DNA of 64,000 bases from positions 69,498-133,497 of the forward strand of contig NZ_JH621253.1 of assembly GCF_000255455.1 (NCBI RefSeq), read 5' to 3'. The position numbers and the translations under genes are program-made. The notes under the pieces are model-generated. The model made no database searches. It saw only the letters and a list, made by a program, of their open reading frames with translations, and was not told the DNA's origin. The number at the start of each line of letters is the position of its first letter. Within the stretch, counting starts at the first letter, position 1. This document shows, one piece after another, positions 18,759-28,320 of this stretch. Source of the DNA: Aquimarina agarilytica ZC1 (GTDB taxonomy: Bacteria > Bacteroidota > Bacteroidia > Flavobacteriales > Flavobacteriaceae).

Positions 18759-19829
18759 ATGACAATAGCCGAATTAACAACAGAAGCCATTGAGTTTCTA
18801 AAGACATTAATACAAACACAATCTTTTTCTAAAGAAGAACAATTAACCGCAGTATTAATTGAGGATTGGTTTAATAAGAAAGGGATTCCATTTCATAGAC
18901 ATGGGAATAATATTTGGGCCTATAATAAGTTTTTTGATCAAGACAAGCCAACAGTTTTATTGAATTCTCACCATGATACAGTAAAACCAAACAAGAACTA
19001 TACCCGAGATCCTTTTGAAGCTAAAGTCGAAGGCGATCAATTATTTGGATTAGGAAGTAATGATGCGGGAGGTTGTTTGGTATCACTTATGGCTACTTTT
19101 GCTTATTTTTATGAGCAAGCTGATATGGCATATAATTTTATTATTGCGCCTACAGCAGAAGAAGAAATTTCGGGATTAAATGGAATTAAAAGTATTGTAG
19201 ATCAGTTTAAAAATGTAGAATTTGCTATTGTTGGTGAACCTACATTATTGGATTTAGCTATAGCCGAAAAAGGTCTTTTAGTGCTTGATATCTCAATAAA
19301 AGGAACAGCGGGTCATGCCGCACATCGTTACGAAGATCAACCTGTTTTTAATGCACTACCTGTGTTGGAATGGTTCAAAAATTATGAATTTCCAAAAGTT
19401 TCTGAACAGTTAGGTAAAGTTAAAATGACGGTCACACAAATTAATGCAGGTTCTCAACATAATGTAGTTCCTGGCGAGTTAAATTTAGTAGTAGATTGTA
19501 GGGTTACTGATCAATATCAAAATAAGGAAATCTTTGAAATTATTAATGAAGCTATAGGTTCGGATAAAGTAGTAGTTAAAGCGCGTTCATTTCGTTTAAA
19601 TAGTTCATCCATTTCACCAGAACATCCAGTGGTTAAAGCTGGTATAGCTATGGGTAAAAATACCTACGGGTCACCAACATTATCCGATCAAACTAATTTA
19701 ACTTGTCCCTCATTAAAAATGGGACCAGGTGATAGTACACGTTCGCATTCTGCGGATGAGTTTATTTACATTAGTGAAATTAAAGAAGGAATTAAAACAT
19801 ATATTGAGTTATTAGAAAAAATTCTTTAA
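18759..19829 (+). CDS. argE: Acetylornithine deacetylase (M20 family; probably N-acylcitrulline deacylase)
   Basis: M20 metallohydrolase that removes the acyl group from the acylated intermediate; after a succinyl-type ArgF' the expected substrate is N-acylcitrulline rather than acylornithine. The 356-residue protein has the metal-site motifs LLNSHHDTVKP at about 67-77, GLGSNDAGGCL at about 97-107, and TAEEEISG at about 131-138; GEPT at about 159 and the dimerisation-domain KGTAGHAAH follow. The C-terminal metal ligand is in GPGDSTRSHSADE (about 321-333). The neighbouring argB and argH confirm the pathway. Confidence 0.88.
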   Translation: MTIAELTTEAIEFLKTLIQTQSFSKEEQLTAVLIEDWFNKKGIPFHRHGNNIWAYNKFFDQDKPTVLLNSHHDTVKPNKNYTRDPFEAKVEGDQLFGLGSNDAGGCLVSLMATFAYFYEQADMAYNFIIAPTAEEEISGLNGIKSIVDQFKNVEFAIVGEPTLLDLAIAEKGLLVLDISIKGTAGHAAHRYEDQPVFNALPVLEWFKNYEFPKVSEQLGKVKMTVTQINAGSQHNVVPGELNLVVDCRVTDQYQNKEIFEIINEAIGSDKVVVKARSFRLNSSSISPEHPVVKAGIAMGKNTYGSPTLSDQTNLTCPSLKMGPGDSTRSHSADEFIYISEIKEGIKTYIELLEKIL

Positions 19830-19844
19830 TTTTTTTAATGATAC

Positions 19845-19926
19845 GCTTTTAGCAATTGGCTATTAGCAATTTTAAATAAAAATATTGAAAAGCTAAAAGC
19901 AAATTGCTTATAGCCTAAAGCATAAA
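19845..19926. repeat. Two-armed GC-heptad repeat in the argE-argH gap
   Basis: Left arm: GC at 19845, 19852, 19859 and 19866 (GCTTTTA, GCAATTG, GCTATTA, GCAATTT). Right arm: GC at 19892, 19899, 19906, 19913 and 19920 (GCTAAAA, GCAAATT, GCTTATA, GCCTAAA, GCATAAA). The left arm is T-rich and the right arm A-rich, so the arms are roughly complementary and could fold into a long imperfect hairpin. It ends two bases before the argH ATG. Confidence 0.8.
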
Positions 19927-19928
19927 AT

Positions 19929-21209
19929 ATGAAACTTTGGAGTAAAGGATTACCAACAGATCAAAAAATAGATTTTTTTACCGTAGGTAATGATCGTGTG
20001 TTGGATTTAGTAATCGCAAAATATGATGTAAAAGCGACATTGGCGCATGGGAAAATGTTGCATAAAGTAGGTTTATTATCAGATAATGATATTCAAGGAA
20101 TCGAAAAAGGCTTAAATGAACTTGCGCAAGAAATAGAGGCAGGGGAGTTTAGTATTGGTGAAGAGTTTGAAGATGTGCATTCTAAGATAGAATTTGAATT
20201 AACGCAACGAATTGGCGATGCTGGAAAGCGAATTCACACGGCACGTTCTCGTAATGATCAGGTGTTAACGGCAATGCATTTGTATTTAAAAGATGAACTT
20301 TCAGATATTAAATCAAGTGTAAAAGAATTAGGAGCGGTACTTCTGGCAGCAGCCGAAAAGCATAAGGAAGTTTTACTACCCGGTTACACACATTTACAAA
20401 TAGCTATGCCAAGTTCATTTGGCTTATGGTTTTCTGCTTATGCAGAAAGTTTTGTTGATGATTTGTATTTTGTTAATGCAGCATATAAAGTGGTTGATCA
20501 AAATCCTTTAGGTAGTGCCGCAGGTTACGGGAGTTCATTTCCAATAGATAGAGCATATACTACCGAACAATTAGGTTTTGATACATTGAAATATAATGTA
20601 GTCGCTGCTCAAATGAGTAGGGGGAAAGCAGAAAAATCAACAGCTTTTGCAATGAGTACGGTGGCAGGTACTTTATCAAAGCTGGCCATGGATGTATGTT
20701 TGTATATGAGTCAGAATTTTGGTTTTATGAGCATTCCTAGTGAATTTACTACGGGATCGAGTATTATGCCTCATAAAAAAAACCCAGATGTTTTTGAATT
20801 AATTCGTGGAAAATGTAACCGCATTCAAGCCTTGCCTTATGAGTTAAGTTTATTGACAAATAATTTACCAAGTGGATACCATAGGGATTTACAATTATTA
20901 AAAGAAGGTATTGTACCTGCAATTCAAGATCTAAAAGCCTCATTGGAGTTAGCGATATATGCACTAAAAAATGTAGAAGTAAATAATAATATTCTTGATG
21001 ATGATAAATATGATTATTTATTTAGTGTGGATACGTTAAATGAATTAGTACAACAAGGAATGACATTTAGGGATGCCTATGTTAAAATAGGTTTGGATAT
21101 TGAAAATGGAAATTATAAACCAATAAAAAATACCAAACACAGTCATATTGGAAGTATCAATAATATAGGTCTGCAAGAAATTAAAGCAAAATTGGATCAA
21201 ATAAAGTAA
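19929..21209 (+). CDS. argH: Argininosuccinate lyase
   Basis: Splits argininosuccinate to arginine and fumarate, the last step of arginine synthesis. The 426-residue protein has the fumarase/aspartase superfamily regions: DVHSKIEFELTQRIG at about 78-92, HTARSRNDQV at about 99-108, PGYTHLQIAMPSSFG at about 150-164, and the flexible catalytic loop GSSIMPHKKNPDVFE at about 277-291 with the catalytic serine. It is somewhat shorter than E. coli ArgH (457) at the C-terminus, as in other Bacteroidota. No terminator is obvious in the 72 bases before the next gene, so read-through is possible. Confidence 0.93.
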   Translation: MKLWSKGLPTDQKIDFFTVGNDRVLDLVIAKYDVKATLAHGKMLHKVGLLSDNDIQGIEKGLNELAQEIEAGEFSIGEEFEDVHSKIEFELTQRIGDAGKRIHTARSRNDQVLTAMHLYLKDELSDIKSSVKELGAVLLAAAEKHKEVLLPGYTHLQIAMPSSFGLWFSAYAESFVDDLYFVNAAYKVVDQNPLGSAAGYGSSFPIDRAYTTEQLGFDTLKYNVVAAQMSRGKAEKSTAFAMSTVAGTLSKLAMDVCLYMSQNFGFMSIPSEFTTGSSIMPHKKNPDVFELIRGKCNRIQALPYELSLLTNNLPSGYHRDLQLLKEGIVPAIQDLKASLELAIYALKNVEVNNNILDDDKYDYLFSVDTLNELVQQGMTFRDAYVKIGLDIENGNYKPIKNTKHSHIGSINNIGLQEIKAKLDQIK

Positions 21210-21281
21210 TAAAAGAGTTAGTCTAAAGTTTTTAAGTAAAGATTATACTACTTTAAAAACCACTTTATAAAAAATTCACAC

Positions 21282-22460
21282 ATGAAAATAGGTGTTACAG
21301 TAGCTTTGTTATTAGCTACATTATCTGCTTTAGCGCAGAAAAAGGAATTAAAAGAAGCTGAAAAATTAGTAAATACTTCTCAATTCGAAGCAGCAAAACC
21401 TTTACTAACAATTGCAGAATCTAAATTAGAAGCATTAAAACCTGTAGATAAATCTAAATTATATAGGTTAAAAGCATTAGCTTTTTCTGGGAATGCTAAA
21501 AAAGCCTCATTAGATGATTTTAAAACAGCCATAGCGGCATACAATAAAATACTTTCTATCGAAAAAGCATCAAAGAGTATCAAGTATACAGGTGAGGCAT
21601 TGGATGGCTTGAATAAAATAAATTATGATATTGAAACCAAAGCACAAAACTCAATAAGTAATGGAGCGTTTATTGATGCCGCTAGGACCTATGAGTATTT
21701 ATATGCGAAAGATTCAAAAGATACTATTTATTTGTACAATACAGCAATTAGTTATGTTAAGGCAAAGGAATATGATAAATCATTAGAAGCTTATCAAAAA
21801 TTATTGAACTTAGGATATACAGGTAAGGGAACAAGTTATGTGGCTACGCATGTAGCATCTGGTCAAGATCATGAAATTCAGTCTAAAGCTGATATGGATG
21901 CTTTGGTAGCTAAAGGAGAGTATACAGATCCTAGAGAAGTAAAACTGGAATCAAAAAGAGGAATTATAGCCAAGGATATAGCTTTAATACATATAGCCAA
22001 AGGCGATGAAGCTAAAGCTGTAGAAGCTTTTAAAGTTGCCAAACAAGAAAACCCAGATGATAAAAGTGTACTAGATGCCGAAGTAAATATGTATTTAGTA
22101 AAAGCTGTTGAATATTCTAAAACTAAGGATATTGAAAATGCCTTAAAATACTATAAAAAGGTTTTAAGCATAAATCCTTCTCATTCGGATGCTAATTATA
22201 ATATTTCGGCAATTTTACTACAAAAAGACGGGCCAATAGTGGATAAAATTAATGCGCTTGCAAAAACTAAAGCTGCGGACAATGAATACAAAACATTGAG
22301 AAAAGCACGCGAAAATAATTTTAATGAGGCTATTCCATTTATGGAGAAATATTTAGAAAAAAATCCAGATGATAAAGCTTTTGCAGGAAATTTGTTATCG
22401 ATATACAAAGCTGTTAAAAGTCCTAAAACTGAAAGTTTTAAAACCAAACATGGTTTGTAG
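21282..22460 (+). CDS. Periplasmic/secreted TPR-repeat protein
   Basis: A 392-residue protein with a cleavable signal peptide (KIGVTVALLLATLSALAQ, cleavage near residue 19) and repeated helix pairs. TPR-like units are visible around SLEAYQKLLNLGY (about 166-178), AVEAFKVAKQENPDD (about 246-260) and ALKYYKKVLSINPSHSDANY (about 287-306). TPR proteins usually act as protein-protein adaptors; the partner here is unknown. It follows argH on the same strand and has its own terminator. Nothing in it points to arginine metabolism, so the neighbourhood may be only physical. Confidence 0.75.
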   Translation: MKIGVTVALLLATLSALAQKKELKEAEKLVNTSQFEAAKPLLTIAESKLEALKPVDKSKLYRLKALAFSGNAKKASLDDFKTAIAAYNKILSIEKASKSIKYTGEALDGLNKINYDIETKAQNSISNGAFIDAARTYEYLYAKDSKDTIYLYNTAISYVKAKEYDKSLEAYQKLLNLGYTGKGTSYVATHVASGQDHEIQSKADMDALVAKGEYTDPREVKLESKRGIIAKDIALIHIAKGDEAKAVEAFKVAKQENPDDKSVLDAEVNMYLVKAVEYSKTKDIENALKYYKKVLSINPSHSDANYNISAILLQKDGPIVDKINALAKTKAADNEYKTLRKARENNFNEAIPFMEKYLEKNPDDKAFAGNLLSIYKAVKSPKTESFKTKHGL

Positions 22461-22516
22461 GAATTTATAAAATAATTTAGACTAAAATCTAAATTGTTAA
22501 TCAACAAAAGTAATTG

Positions 22517-22545
22517 AAACCATCTGTTTAGGATGGTTTTTTTTT
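22517..22545 (+). terminator. Terminator after the TPR gene
   Basis: AAACCATC (22517-22524) pairs with GATGGTTT (22532-22539), a seven-base loop between, followed by a run of T to 22545. Confidence 0.85.
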
Positions 22546-23188
22546 GTCAACTTATCAAAATTACAAATATTAATTTTGTGTGAAAAAATCATTTTTATAT
22601 TACAAAAACTTAATAATTGACGTTTTGAGTAATTTTTGGACAGTCTTTTTTGTGGTATTTGAGTTGTTTTAGTGTCATTTTTAATGTTTTTTCTACTATA
22701 ATTTAATTTTTGAGAAGATTTTTTAATTTTTTTTTAAACCCGAATAAGTAGGGGGTTGTAAATCAACAATATAGATCAATTGACAAAAAAAAGGGATCAA
22801 AGGAATTGGTTAATTACTAAGAGGTTAATGTTTTTGGATGTTTAGTTTTCTTGTTTGTATATAATGTAGAACACAAGTAAAAATCGCTTAAATACCATTA
22901 AATAAGGAAAGTCTTCTAATTAGATAAGAGATTGTGTTTAGTTGTAGTTTGGTAAAAGTCAAATTTTAGAACAATTTCATTGTTTTTTAAATGTAGGATA
23001 ATACTGTATTTTATTTTTTTGATTTAATAATGTAATCCATTTTTTATTATCATATAGTTATTTTTCCGAAAACATTATAGTTAAATATTCAATAAATTTT
23101 TTAATTTTTTAAGGTATTGATAATTTTTAGTTTTTAATATATTGCACATACAACGATATAGTGCAACTAACTTTTAACTATAATAACT
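22546..23188 (+). other. Long non-coding leader region before SusC/SusD pair 1
   Basis: About 640 bases with no credible ORF, extremely AT-rich. A long untranslated or regulatory region is common before SusC genes. I find no good TAnnTTTG promoter. The one clear structure is the inverted repeat at 23142-23166. A short inverted TTGTAAATCAACAA near 22756 is too weak to name. Confidence 0.6.
23142..23166 (+). promoter_or_regulatory. Inverted repeat in the SusC 1 leader
   Basis: TTGCAC (23142-23147) and GTGCAA (23161-23166) form a 6-bp inverted repeat with a 13-base spacer, 22 bases before the SusC ATG. The placement would suit an operator or an RNA hairpin affecting initiation; the sequence does not say which. 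Confidence 0.4.
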
Positions 23189-26100
23189 ATGATTAAAAAA
23201 ACTAACAAAAACTATTATTTTGTGAAAAAACCTACAATTTTTTTGCTGACTATGTTAGGATCATCAATGGCTTTTGGGAATAATTCGATGAATGATGAGT
23301 TATTAAACAACAGATTGACATCAAGAATAGTCGTAAAAGAAGTAACAGGAATAGTTACAGATGCCAATGGTCAACCACTACCAGGAGCAACGGTTTTTAT
23401 TAAAGGAACAAACAGAGGGACACAAACCGATTTTGATGGTAATTTTACACTAGATGTGCAGGAAGGGGAGATTGTAGCCGTTTCTTATGTGGGATATGAA
23501 ACTCAAGAAGTTTTGTATAATGGGCAACAAACTTTAAATGTGAGTTTACAAATATCAACAGATGCATTAACAGAAGTTGTTGTTGTTGGTTATTCTAGTA
23601 AATCAACAAGAGATATCACTGGATCTGTAGAAGTAGTGGATGTTGAAGAATTACAAAAAACAGCACCATTATCAATTGAGCAGGCTTTGCAAGGTCAAGC
23701 TTCGGGGGTTACAGTAGGAAATCAAGGAGGACCAGGAGGTACAGCTGCAGTTCGTATTCGAGGGTTTTCTTCATTAAATGGTGCAGATCCATTATATGTT
23801 ATTGATGGTACACCAACTGGTAGTGGGATTAATGAAATTAATCCATCAGATATAGAATCAATACAGGTTTTGAAAGATGCATCTTCTGCGGCTATATATG
23901 GTAATAGAGCTGCAAATGGAGTAATTATAGTAACCACCAAAAAAGGAAAGAAAAATCAAAAAGCAAAATTAAGCATCACTAGTTGGTCTGGTGTTGATTA
24001 CATTCCAAATGGTGTGCTACCTGATTTGGCCTCACCACAACAATTAGCGGATATTGAATTTACAAGACAAAGAACAATAAATAGAAATGACCCAAGTTTG
24101 AGTCCTTCGCATCCTCAATATGGAGGTGGAGCACAAGCAGTGCTACCAAATTTTATAATTCCATCAGGTGCCAGTACAGCGGATTTATCAAATTATAGTT
24201 TGGAAAATCCGATATCACGAGCAAATAAAAGTGGTACAGATTGGTTCGATAATTATTTTAATTCAGCGCTTGTTCATAATACCAATATTGGTGTGTCTGG
24301 TGGATCTAAAGATTCTAATTATTATGCAGGTTTAGGAATTTTAGATCAAGATGGAGTTGGTTTGGAAACTTACTACAGAAGGTATAATGCCAGATTAAAT
24401 TCTGAATATTCAATAACTGACAAATTAAAAATAGGTCAAAATATAAATTTTACATATGCTCAATCAGTTCAATTTGAAGGAGAAGGAGATGACAGAAGTT
24501 TGGACAACGCTATAATAAATTTGTACAGAATTCATCCACTTATACCTGTTAGAGATGTTTTTGGAGGTTTTTCGGGAACAAAAGCTAGTAATCTAGGAAC
24601 TGGTAAAAACCCAATAGCCACAGCAATAAATAATAGAGATAATAAAGATAACAGATTTAGAACTACAGGTAACTTTTTTGCTTCATATGAACTAGTCGAT
24701 GGACTTACTGCAAAAACAAATTTGGGTATCGATTATTTAACTTCCGAAAAAAGAATCTTTAAACCAAGACGATTATTTGATGAAACAGTCAAAGCGGGTA
24801 ATGATTTGACAGAAAGATTTTTCGGTAACACAAACTTAACTTGGTTTAATACATTGACTTATGATAAATTACTTGCAGAGAAACATAAAGTGACTGCACT
24901 GATAGGTAGTGAGCTTGTTAAAATAAGAAATAAAAATTTACAAGTTGTAGGTCAAAATTTACTCTCAGATGACGATGTTGATTCTCAGTTTATTGATACC
25001 GCGGATACAACGAATGGTTCTGGTGGAGGACTGCGGTCTGCATTGTTTTCAGTTTTTGGAAAAATAGATTATAAATTTGATGATAGGTATTTGTTATCGG
25101 CTACAATTAGACGGGATGCTTCTAGTAAATTTGGAGCGAACAATAATGATTTGAGAGTAGGTTACTTTCCTTCTTTTAGTGCGGGTTGGCGTGTGTCCAG
25201 TGAAAGCTTTTTGGCAGATTCAAATATAGTTACTAATTTATTGCTAAAAGTTGGTTATGGAGAAATAGGAAATGATGGAATACCAGATGGTTTAGATCAA
25301 AATAGAAGCGGATTGAGTCCTGAATTTGATTTTTATCCTGTTGCGGGAACTTCAACAAGAGGATTTTCTTTAATAAGTAAAGGGAATTCTGATATCACTT
25401 GGGAAACTAAAAAAACAACAAATGTCGGTTTTGACTTAACGTTATTAAATAAGATTGATATAGGGTTTGAGTATTATGCCTCGACAACTGAAGATGTTTT
25501 GGCAATTTTCCAGCTTGATGCAACTGTCTTTGGTCAAAATAATAGAATTGCTGCTAATTCTGGAGAAGTAACAAACAGGGGATTTGATTTAAATTTAGGC
25601 TTTAATCATACTACAAATGTCGGTTTTTCGTATAGAATTGGAGCGAATATTTCTGCATATAAAAATGAAGTTGAATTTATTGACCCAAATAATGATGAGG
25701 CACAAATTTTTGGAACAGATTATGCATTTTCTATTGGACAAATTAATAATACAAAAAAAGGAGAACCTATTGGTTCCTTTTTTGGATTTGGATTTGAAGG
25801 AGTAGATGATGAAGGTAATCCAATTTTTGAAAATTTTAATGGAGATGTCGATGATGAGGGAAATCCAATTATTGACGGAGATGACCGTCAATTTATAGGA
25901 AATCCCCACCCAGATTTTACATATGGCATTAACTTTAGTGCGGATTATAAAAACTTTGATTTATCATTATTCTTGCAAGGATCGCAAGGAAATGAAATTT
26001 ACAATTTGACAAAAGTGTTTACTGATACAGGAATTTTCGATGGCTCTAAGAGCAGGGACTATGTTAGCGCTTGGACACCTAATGCAGCTGGAATAAGTAC

Positions 26101-26440
26101 ACAAGGCCTTGGTATTAGTAGGTTGGGTACACAGGCATCATCTTTTTTTGTAGAAGACGGATCTTATTTAAGATTAAAAAACGTCCAATTGGGTTATACT
26201 TTACCGACAGCTTTTACGGATAACCTTAAGCTTGAAAGATTAAGAATTTATGTACAAGCTAAAAATTTGTTAACATTTACTGATTATTCAGGTTTAGATC
26301 CTGAAGTTTCAGTGAAAAACTTTAATAATTCTGCTGATTTTAGAAACACAACTAGTAATAATTTAAGGTCTTTAGGTGTAGATAGTGGTACATACCCAAT
26401 TTCTAGATCACTGATATTTGGAATTAATCTAACTCTTTAA
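23189..26440 (+). CDS. SusC-like TonB-dependent outer-membrane transporter 1
   Basis: Outer-membrane nutrient importer powered by TonB. The 1083-residue protein has a signal sequence (IFLLTMLGSSMAFG), a carboxypeptidase-like regulatory domain at about 52-128 (TGIVTDANGQPLPGATVFIK; DFDGNFTLDV), and a plug starting ALTEVVVVGYSSKS (about 129-142). The plug region ALQGQASGVTV and RIRGFSSLNGADPLYVIDG is diagnostic of the SusC/RagA family. The rest is beta-barrel ending in ISRSLIFGINLTL with a terminal aromatic/hydrophobic strand. The SusD partner follows after nine bases. Substrate unknown: no glycoside hydrolase lies directly beside this pair. Confidence 0.95.
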   Translation: MIKKTNKNYYFVKKPTIFLLTMLGSSMAFGNNSMNDELLNNRLTSRIVVKEVTGIVTDANGQPLPGATVFIKGTNRGTQTDFDGNFTLDVQEGEIVAVSYVGYETQEVLYNGQQTLNVSLQISTDALTEVVVVGYSSKSTRDITGSVEVVDVEELQKTAPLSIEQALQGQASGVTVGNQGGPGGTAAVRIRGFSSLNGADPLYVIDGTPTGSGINEINPSDIESIQVLKDASSAAIYGNRAANGVIIVTTKKGKKNQKAKLSITSWSGVDYIPNGVLPDLASPQQLADIEFTRQRTINRNDPSLSPSHPQYGGGAQAVLPNFIIPSGASTADLSNYSLENPISRANKSGTDWFDNYFNSALVHNTNIGVSGGSKDSNYYAGLGILDQDGVGLETYYRRYNARLNSEYSITDKLKIGQNINFTYAQSVQFEGEGDDRSLDNAIINLYRIHPLIPVRDVFGGFSGTKASNLGTGKNPIATAINNRDNKDNRFRTTGNFFASYELVDGLTAKTNLGIDYLTSEKRIFKPRRLFDETVKAGNDLTERFFGNTNLTWFNTLTYDKLLAEKHKVTALIGSELVKIRNKNLQVVGQNLLSDDDVDSQFIDTADTTNGSGGGLRSALFSVFGKIDYKFDDRYLLSATIRRDASSKFGANNNDLRVGYFPSFSAGWRVSSESFLADSNIVTNLLLKVGYGEIGNDGIPDGLDQNRSGLSPEFDFYPVAGTSTRGFSLISKGNSDITWETKKTTNVGFDLTLLNKIDIGFEYYASTTEDVLAIFQLDATVFGQNNRIAANSGEVTNRGFDLNLGFNHTTNVGFSYRIGANISAYKNEVEFIDPNNDEAQIFGTDYAFSIGQINNTKKGEPIGSFFGFGFEGVDDEGNPIFENFNGDVDDEGNPIIDGDDRQFIGNPHPDFTYGINFSADYKNFDLSLFLQGSQGNEIYNLTKVFTDTGIFDGSKSRDYVSAWTPNAAGISTQGLGISRLGTQASSFFVEDGSYLRLKNVQLGYTLPTAFTDNLKLERLRIYVQAKNLLTFTDYSGLDPEVSVKNFNNSADFRNTTSNNLRSLGVDSGTYPISRSLIFGINLTL

Positions 26441-26449
26441 AAAATTATT

Positions 26450-28234
26450 ATGAAAAAAATAGGAATAATATTATTGATGGTCAGTCTACTTTATGGCTGT
26501 GAAAATGAATTAAACATCAAGCCTCAAGGTTCAATAACTGATGATTTATTAGAAAGTGATTCAAGTGTCTTGGAAGGTTTTGTTATCGCTGCTTATGCAG
26601 TTTTAGATGGAAACTTGGATAATGCAGATGTTTGGAGAGCATCAGCATCCAATTGGGTTTATGGAGAAGTTACCAGTGATAATGCATACAAAGGAAGTGA
26701 GCCTAATGATGCTCAGGAGATTAATCAATTTGAATCTTATGAGCCATTAGCCACCAATTCATTTTTAAATGTAAAGTGGCGTGCTGTTTATGAAGGTGTA
26801 TTTAGAGCTAATCAAGCAATCCTAAGGGTGAATAGTTCATTTAGTAATGGAAATATTGATAGTAATACAAATGATAACTTAACAGGTGAAGCGTTATTCT
26901 TAAGGGGACATTATCATTTTGAAGCGAAAAAGATGTGGAATAAAATCCCCTATATTGATGAGAATGCAGCAGAAAGTGTTCCAAACAGAGTTGATGTTTG
27001 GGATGACATCGAGGGAGATTTTGAAAGAGCTATTGAGCTTTTACCAGAATCAAGCAAGGTGGGAAGAGCTAATAGTTGGATGGCCAAAACTTATTTAGCA
27101 AAAGCACATATGTATCAATTGGATTACGATGCAGCAAAACCAATTTTGGATGATATCATTAATAATGGCCCGTATGAATTAACGGCACTCTTTAGTGATA
27201 ATTTTAATGCTGAAAAAAATAATAATTCTGAAAGTATTTTTGCAGTTCAATTCAGTGTAAATGATAATTCTGAAAATGATAGTAATGGTCGCTGGGGTGA
27301 TATTTTAAATTTCCCACAAACAGGCGAAGCCGGAGGGGGGTGCTGTGGTTTTTTTCAGCCTTCTCAAAATTTGGTGAATGCGTTCAAGACAGATGCTAAT
27401 GGGCTACCTTTATTGGATGATTTCAATGAAGTTGATGTAACAAGTGAAGAACAGCAATTTAATAAATTCCGATCTGAAAACCCAAATTTTGAAGATAGCG
27501 ATAGCGATAGTGAAAGTTATGATGTAACCTTTCTTCCTGAACAAGGAACCGTTGATCCTCGATTAGATCGAACTGTAGGTAGAAGAGGAATTGACTATCA
27601 GGGATTTGGGATTCATAAAGGTAGAAGTTGGATTAGAGATATGTCAAATGGAGGGTCTTTTTTGCCTCGTAAAAATGTACACATGCAAAGCCAACTTAAG
27701 ACACAATCTACAACTGGAGGTGCCTGGGCGCCAAACTTAAATCAATTAAATTATGTTGTTATTCGCTATGCGGAGGTGTTGTTATGGAGAGCAGAAATTG
27801 CTGCTGCGGAAGCTGATTTAGCAACAGCAGTTGAATTAGTTGATATGGTGAGAGCGAGAGCTTCAAATGAAGAGGATTTCATAACTCAAGTAGATAGTGA
27901 AACTGAAGTAGCTGCTCCTGCAGCAAACTATTTAATTTCAGGATATGGATCTTTCGAAAACCAAGAGCAAGCCATGAAAGCCGTAGCCCATGAACAACGT
28001 ATTGAATTGGCTATGGAAGGACATCGCTTTTTTGAATTAGTACGTCAAAATAAAATGATTGAAATTTTAGGAAAGTATTTAAATGATGAACAATCGAAAT
28101 TTTCTGATACAGGATTGAAGTCTTTTGTTAGAAGACAGCATTTAAATAATGTGGAAATTTCTATTGATGATGAATATTTTCCAATACCTCAAAGAGTTAT
28201 AGATGAATCTAATGGTGTTGTAACTCAAAATTAA
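26450..28234 (+). CDS. SusD-like surface lipoprotein 1
   Basis: Substrate-capturing lid for the SusC protein upstream. The 594-residue protein has a lipoprotein signal with lipobox LLYGC (Cys17), then the SusD/RagB sequence LNIKPQGSITDDLL. TPR-like helices (ALFLRGHYHFEAKKMW, about 144-159) and the C-terminal RagB motif HEQRIELAMEGHRFFELVR (about 515-533) are clear. An acidic and serine-rich insertion (DSDSDSESYDV) near 350 is unusual and may be a surface loop. It is co-transcribed with SusC 1; a terminator follows at 28261-28294. Confidence 0.93.
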   Translation: MKKIGIILLMVSLLYGCENELNIKPQGSITDDLLESDSSVLEGFVIAAYAVLDGNLDNADVWRASASNWVYGEVTSDNAYKGSEPNDAQEINQFESYEPLATNSFLNVKWRAVYEGVFRANQAILRVNSSFSNGNIDSNTNDNLTGEALFLRGHYHFEAKKMWNKIPYIDENAAESVPNRVDVWDDIEGDFERAIELLPESSKVGRANSWMAKTYLAKAHMYQLDYDAAKPILDDIINNGPYELTALFSDNFNAEKNNNSESIFAVQFSVNDNSENDSNGRWGDILNFPQTGEAGGGCCGFFQPSQNLVNAFKTDANGLPLLDDFNEVDVTSEEQQFNKFRSENPNFEDSDSDSESYDVTFLPEQGTVDPRLDRTVGRRGIDYQGFGIHKGRSWIRDMSNGGSFLPRKNVHMQSQLKTQSTTGGAWAPNLNQLNYVVIRYAEVLLWRAEIAAAEADLATAVELVDMVRARASNEEDFITQVDSETEVAAPAANYLISGYGSFENQEQAMKAVAHEQRIELAMEGHRFFELVRQNKMIEILGKYLNDEQSKFSDTGLKSFVRRQHLNNVEISIDDEYFPIPQRVIDESNGVVTQN

Positions 28235-28260
28235 TTCAATTACATATTTTATAATCAATA

Positions 28261-28294
28261 AAGAGTCTCTAGTAATTATTTGCTAGAGGCTTTT
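28261..28294 (+). terminator. Terminator after SusD 1
   Basis: AAGAGTCTCTAG (28261-28272) pairs with CTAGAGGCTTTT (28283-28294), with a wobble pair, a ten-base loop and a T-rich end. The next gene starts only 27 bases later, so termination may be partial. Confidence 0.7.
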
Positions 28295-28320
28295 GATTTA
28301 TATATTTTTAAGAAAATAAA

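Noticed and set aside
21210-21281. Imperfect inverted repeat between argH and the TPR gene
   Set aside because: GTTTTTAAGTA against CTACTTTAAAAAC has gaps and no T run; not good enough to call a terminator.
25595-25909. 104-codon open frame on the minus strand inside SusC 1
   Set aside because: Composition is Ile/Ser/Asn-rich shadow of an AT-rich gene, no domain recognised, and it lies antisense to a well-supported protein.
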